From positions 1-8,267 of the forward strand of contig SLQH01000421.1 in NCBI GenBank assembly GCA_007131555.1: 8,267 bases of DNA, written 5' to 3'. The notes beneath the pieces were generated by a model. It saw only the letters and a list, made by a program, of their open reading frames with translations. It was not told where the DNA came from and made no database searches. Shown piece after piece: positions 6,099-8,267 of this stretch (positions are counted from its first letter, which is position 1; each line of letters opens with the position of its first letter). This DNA comes from Planctomycetota bacterium (lineage in GTDB: Bacteria; Planctomycetota; UBA11346). The position numbers and the translations under genes are program-made.

Positions 6099-6637
6099 GA
6101 GCGCTTCCCCAACAAGGAACGCAGACGTTCCTGGAAACCGGAGACCGCGGCATTGTCGTCGGGCGGCACGGTGGCCAGTGGCTCGGCCACGGTCGCTGAA
6201 CCGTCACCCTGCACAGCGTCCGCATCCAGGGTCGCCAGATGGGCCATCTGCTGCTCACCATGGCCCACCACCAGGACCTGGCCACCGATGCGGACCAGGG
6301 TGATCGATCGTTTGAGCCCCAGGGGGACGCTCTCGATCACCTCCATGTGGCGACCATGGGGATGCAGCCAGCGTCGGGTGGCCCCCAGACGACGCAGGGC
6401 CAATCCCAGGGCCACAGCGATGCCGACCACCAGGATGAGTGAGCCCAGCATGGTCACCAGGGTGCTGCCGACATCAGCTGAAGTGCCGATCTCTGAGACC
6501 TCTCCTGAACGACCGACGGCCTGATAGTCGGCCTCTGTCGGCATCAGATCGCTATCGGGGTCGACAATCGGTTCCTCGGCCATGCCGACAGTGATGCCCA
6601 CCAAGACCAGCAGAACCCTGACAGCATGCGTCCACAT
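6095..6637 (-). CDS. fliO: Flagellar protein FliO
   Basis: FliO is a single-pass membrane protein that helps assemble or stabilise FliP during export-gate formation. The chosen product has 180 residues: an N-terminal hydrophobic segment or signal peptide (MWTHAVRVLLVLVGITVGMA), an acidic linker (21-55), a transmembrane helix (about 58-82), a basic stretch, and the family core ESVPLGLKRSITLVRIGGQ (102-120) followed by VLVVGHGEQQMAHLA. The frame stays open upstream to 6835, but the ATG at 6637 is preferred. It has GAGGTG 6 nt upstream, it gives a proper signal sequence, and the sigma-54 promoter at 6703-6718 lies inside the longer reading. It is the first gene of fliOPQR and overlaps fliP by 4 nt. 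Confidence 0.9.
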   Translation of the reverse strand: MWTHAVRVLLVLVGITVGMAEEPIVDPDSDLMPTEADYQAVGRSGEVSEIGTSADVGSTLVTMLGSLILVVGIAVALGLALRRLGATRRWLHPHGRHMEVIESVPLGLKRSITLVRIGGQVLVVGHGEQQMAHLATLDADAVQGDGSATVAEPLATVPPDDNAAVSGFQERLRSLLGKRS

Positions 6638-6643
6638 ATTCCA

Positions 6644-6649
6644 CACCTC
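6644..6649 (-). promoter_or_regulatory. Shine-Dalgarno of fliO
   Basis: GAGGTG on the minus strand, 6 nt before the ATG at 6637. Together with the upstream sigma-54 site it fixes the fliO start well inside the longer open frame. Confidence 0.65.
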
Positions 6650-6668
6650 GTGCTTGAGACCGCAACAA

Positions 6669-6685
6669 GACGACTGCCGGTCGTC
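6669..6685 (-). other. Perfect 6-bp stem-loop in the predicted fliO leader
   Basis: GACGAC (6669-6674) pairs with GTCGTC (6680-6685) around a 5-nt loop. If transcription starts near 6692, the hairpin forms within the first ~25 nt of the fliOPQR mRNA. On the minus strand it is followed by TTGTTG, not enough for a clear terminator. It could protect the 5' end or act in attenuation. Confidence 0.4.
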
Positions 6686-6702
6686 CTCAGATAGATCAGA
6701 AG

Positions 6703-6718
6703 TGCAGATGCCGTGCCA
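6703..6718 (-). promoter_or_regulatory. Sigma-54 (RpoN) -24/-12 promoter for fliOPQR
   Basis: The minus strand reads TGGCACGGCATCTGCA. The consensus TGGCACG-N4-TTGCA is matched at every defined position but one (C for the first T of TTGCA), with the invariant GG and GC at the right spacing. The predicted transcription start is near 6692, giving a ~55-nt leader to the fliO ATG at 6637. Flagellar export genes are often RpoN-dependent, so the context agrees. An NtrC-type activator would bind further upstream, probably within the start of the divergent Asp-box gene. Confidence 0.72.
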
Positions 6719-6772
6719 AGGAGTCCATCGGGCTTGGATCAGACGCCGTAGGCGCCCAGTCATGATCACTGC

Positions 6773-6799
6773 TTGTCCACAGGCCACGCAGACCATAAT
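6773..6799 (+). promoter_or_regulatory. Possible sigma-70-type promoter for the Asp-box gene
   Basis: TTGTCC (6773-6778) and CATAAT (6794-6799) are separated by 15 bp, shorter than the ideal 17. The start would fall near 6806, only 2 nt before the ATG at 6808, giving an almost leaderless mRNA. An ATG at 6817 would allow a ~10-nt leader. It is the best box pair in the gap but weak evidence. Confidence 0.25.
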
Positions 6800-6807
6800 G
6801 ATGTCGT

Positions 6808-7614
6808 ATGCGGTCAATGCCATGGCTCTGCGCAAGCGCCGTTGCGGCGCTGATGATAGCGCTGTGGTGGAGAATCCCTGTCTCCACCCAGGCCCAGGTC
6901 GTAGACCACCACGTCGTGGCCCCAGCCAGCACCCCTCCCAGGCCCAGCCCTGCCCTCGGGACGCCGACCACTGCCTGGCCGAGCCCTGATGGCGACAGCT
7001 TCCTGCAACTCGGCGTGGTCTTTGCCGGCGATGCCGACTCGGCCCTGGCCGGCGGCATGATCGACCACCATGACCCGGAACTGAGCCACAGCGCCCTGTT
7101 CGCCACCCACGATGGTGGCCAGCACTGGCGTCAGATCGGCCCTGCCCTGCCCGGTCATCGGGTGATCGGTCTCTTTGCCCAGGGCCACGACCAGCTGTGG
7201 GCCCTGGTCCATCAGGATCGGCACCGTTCTGCCGCCACGGCCCTGCTGCACAGCCCTGATGGCGGTGAACACTGGCTGCGGCATGACCTGACCATCGCTC
7301 CGCAAGGGCCGGTCCACATGGCCTTCAGCGGCAATGGTCATGGGGTCATGGTCGATCATCATCAGGCTGATGGCCGCCGCTGGTTCACGACCGATGACCA
7401 TGGTGCCAGCTGGCAGTTGATCCAGAGCCACCAGAGCGGTCTGAGACCGCTGACTGATGATGGCCACGTCACTGCCGCTGATGGCTGGAGCTGGAAGATC
7501 ATCGACAACCGTCTCTATCGACGGCCGCCCGGCGGCTCCTGGCAGGCAGTGCCCAGCCAACCAAGCGATGATTACAACCAGCCACTGGACCCGGATCTGT
7601 TCGCGGCCCGATAG
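6808..7614 (+). CDS. Exported His-rich Asp-box (sialidase/YCF48-like) repeat protein
   Basis: 268 residues. The N-terminus MRSMPWLCASAVAALMIALWW is a hydrophobic signal peptide or membrane anchor, followed by a Pro/Thr-rich linker (about 38-60), so the domain should face the periplasm or exterior. Three Asp-box motifs (S/T-x-D-x-G-x-x-W) are clear: THDGGQHW (100-107), SPDGGEHW (149-156) and TDDHGASW (195-202). A degenerate fourth, PPGGSW, lies at 240-245. Their spacing of about 47 residues is typical of beta-propeller blades, but there are too few for a full six- or seven-blade propeller. Histidine is very frequent (about 21), with three DHH triplets (33-35, 86-88, 183-185). None of the catalytic features of true sialidases is evident, so an enzyme is not proposed. 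The start could be Met1 or Met4, and no good Shine-Dalgarno is seen. It is divergent from fliO and 38 bp upstream of radA. Function unknown. Confidence 0.8.
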   Translation: MRSMPWLCASAVAALMIALWWRIPVSTQAQVVDHHVVAPASTPPRPSPALGTPTTAWPSPDGDSFLQLGVVFAGDADSALAGGMIDHHDPELSHSALFATHDGGQHWRQIGPALPGHRVIGLFAQGHDQLWALVHQDRHRSAATALLHSPDGGEHWLRHDLTIAPQGPVHMAFSGNGHGVMVDHHQADGRRWFTTDDHGASWQLIQSHQSGLRPLTDDGHVTAADGWSWKIIDNRLYRRPPGGSWQAVPSQPSDDYNQPLDPDLFAAR

Positions 7615-7652
7615 CTTGTTGCCTGGACCGGTATTCATCCGAACCTGTGGGC

Positions 7653-8267
7653 ATGGCCAAGAAACCCGGTTTCGCCTGCGACCAGTGTGGGGCTGCCAGC
7701 CCCCGTTGGGCCGGACGCTGTCCCCACTGCGGGGCCATGAACAGCCTGCGCCAGCTGCGCGGTGATGAGGCCGCCCTGCTGGCCGATCGTGACGACCAGC
7801 GCCAGGCCCTGGCCGCCCTCCAACTGGAGACCCTGGACCAGGACCTGCCCGACGCCCCGCGCCGCAGCAGCGGCCTGGGCGAATGCGACCGGGTCCTGGG
7901 CGGAGGCCTGGTGCCGGGCAGCGCGGTGCTGCTCAGCGGTCAGCCGGGCATCGGCAAGTCGACCCTGCTGGCCCAGGTCTGCGCCGCCGTGGCCGGGGGC
8001 GGCGGCCGGGTGCTGTACCTCAGCGCCGAGGAATCGACCTCTCAGATCCGCCAGCGCTGCCGCCGTCTGGGCCTGGGCACGGCCGGTTTCCACCTCGCCG
8101 CCACCGCCGACGCCCGAGCCGTACAGGCGGCCATCGCCAGCGCTGAGTACGACCTGGTGGTGATCGACTCGATCCAACTGATCAGCAGCGAGACGGTGGA
8201 CGGCGGGCCGGGTTCGGTGTCCCAGGTCCGGGCCTGCGCCGCGACCATGGTCGAGGCGGCCAAGGCC
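7653..8267 (+). CDS. radA: DNA repair protein RadA (Sms), N-terminal part truncated by window edge
   Basis: RadA is a RecA-like ATPase that promotes branch migration of recombination intermediates in DNA repair. The 205 residues present are about the first half of a ~450-residue family. A C4 zinc finger lies at the N-terminus (C9, C12, C23, C26). After a linker comes the family sequence RVLGGGLVPGS (80-90), Walker A GQPGIGKST (96-104), the conserved YLSAEES (122-128) and Walker B LVVIDSIQ (168-175), then GSVSQVR. The KNRFG motif and Lon-like C-terminal domain lie beyond the right edge. The ATG at 7653 gives the usual MAKK start; the upstream Shine-Dalgarno is poor (GTGGG). The residue after the last zinc Cys pair that is normally Trp (W-N-T) is Met here. 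The segment is among the most GC-rich in the window. Confidence 0.96.
   Translation, partial: MAKKPGFACDQCGAASPRWAGRCPHCGAMNSLRQLRGDEAALLADRDDQRQALAALQLETLDQDLPDAPRRSSGLGECDRVLGGGLVPGSAVLLSGQPGIGKSTLLAQVCAAVAGGGGRVLYLSAEESTSQIRQRCRRLGLGTAGFHLAATADARAVQAAIASAEYDLVVIDSIQLISSETVDGGPGSVSQVRACAATMVEAAKA

Noticed and set aside
6638..6835. 66-codon upstream extension of fliO, with a Cys-containing N-terminus
   Set aside because: It would place the sigma-54 promoter and the ribosome site inside the gene, and it lacks a signal sequence; the ATG at 6637 explains all three.
6814..7638. 274-codon minus-strand open frame opposite the Asp-box gene
   Set aside because: The plus strand has a signal peptide and three regularly spaced Asp-boxes; the minus frame shows no motif and would run across the sigma-54-side upstream region towards fliO.

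Overview
The window comes from a GC-rich, flagellated bacterium with an ordinary chromosomal gene set. The coding parts are roughly 60-70% G+C. The phylum cannot be settled here. The ClpX core (NVSITRDVSGEGVQQSLLK, GRKHPEQ) reminds me more of planctomycete/verrucomicrobial or Bacteroidota versions than of typical Pseudomonadota. The large DUF349 protein with an N-terminal helical region recalls gammaproteobacterial proteins. The tRNA gene does not encode CCA, which argues against a typical enteric-type gammaproteobacterium. These are judgements from memory, not search results.

Layout, left to right. (1) The 5' two-thirds of clpX on the minus strand, running off the left edge. (2) A 140-bp divergent gap, then a tRNA-Arg(CCU) gene on the plus strand. 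(3) A 263-bp convergent gap that is clearly AT-richer (about 47% G+C by hand count over 1161-1350). It is dominated by a ~176-bp imperfect inverted repeat that would fold into a long rod. No protein gene is visible there. (4) A minus-strand gene for an 866-residue protein with five C-terminal DUF349 repeats. (5) A tight minus-strand flagellar export-gate operon, fliO-fliP-fliQ-fliR, with a 4-nt overlap and gaps of 16 and 12 nt. A near-consensus sigma-54 promoter lies upstream of fliO. (6) Divergently on the plus strand, a secreted or membrane-anchored, His-rich Asp-box (sialidase/YCF48-like) repeat protein, followed 38 bp later by the N-terminal 205 residues of radA, cut by the right edge.

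How the genes relate. FliO, FliP, FliQ and FliR build and form the export gate of the flagellar type III secretion system in the inner membrane, and the sigma-54 site would place them in the RpoN-dependent tier of flagellar genes. ClpX (protein unfolding and degradation) and RadA (recombination intermediate processing) are housekeeping genes with no evident link to the flagellum. The DUF349 protein and the Asp-box protein are of unknown function.

I did not find a convincing new multi-gene system. The observations most worth following are the long inverted repeat downstream of the tRNA (a possible structured RNA or small mobile element), the sigma-54 promoter with its leader hairpin, and the two uncharacterised proteins flanking the flagellar operon.
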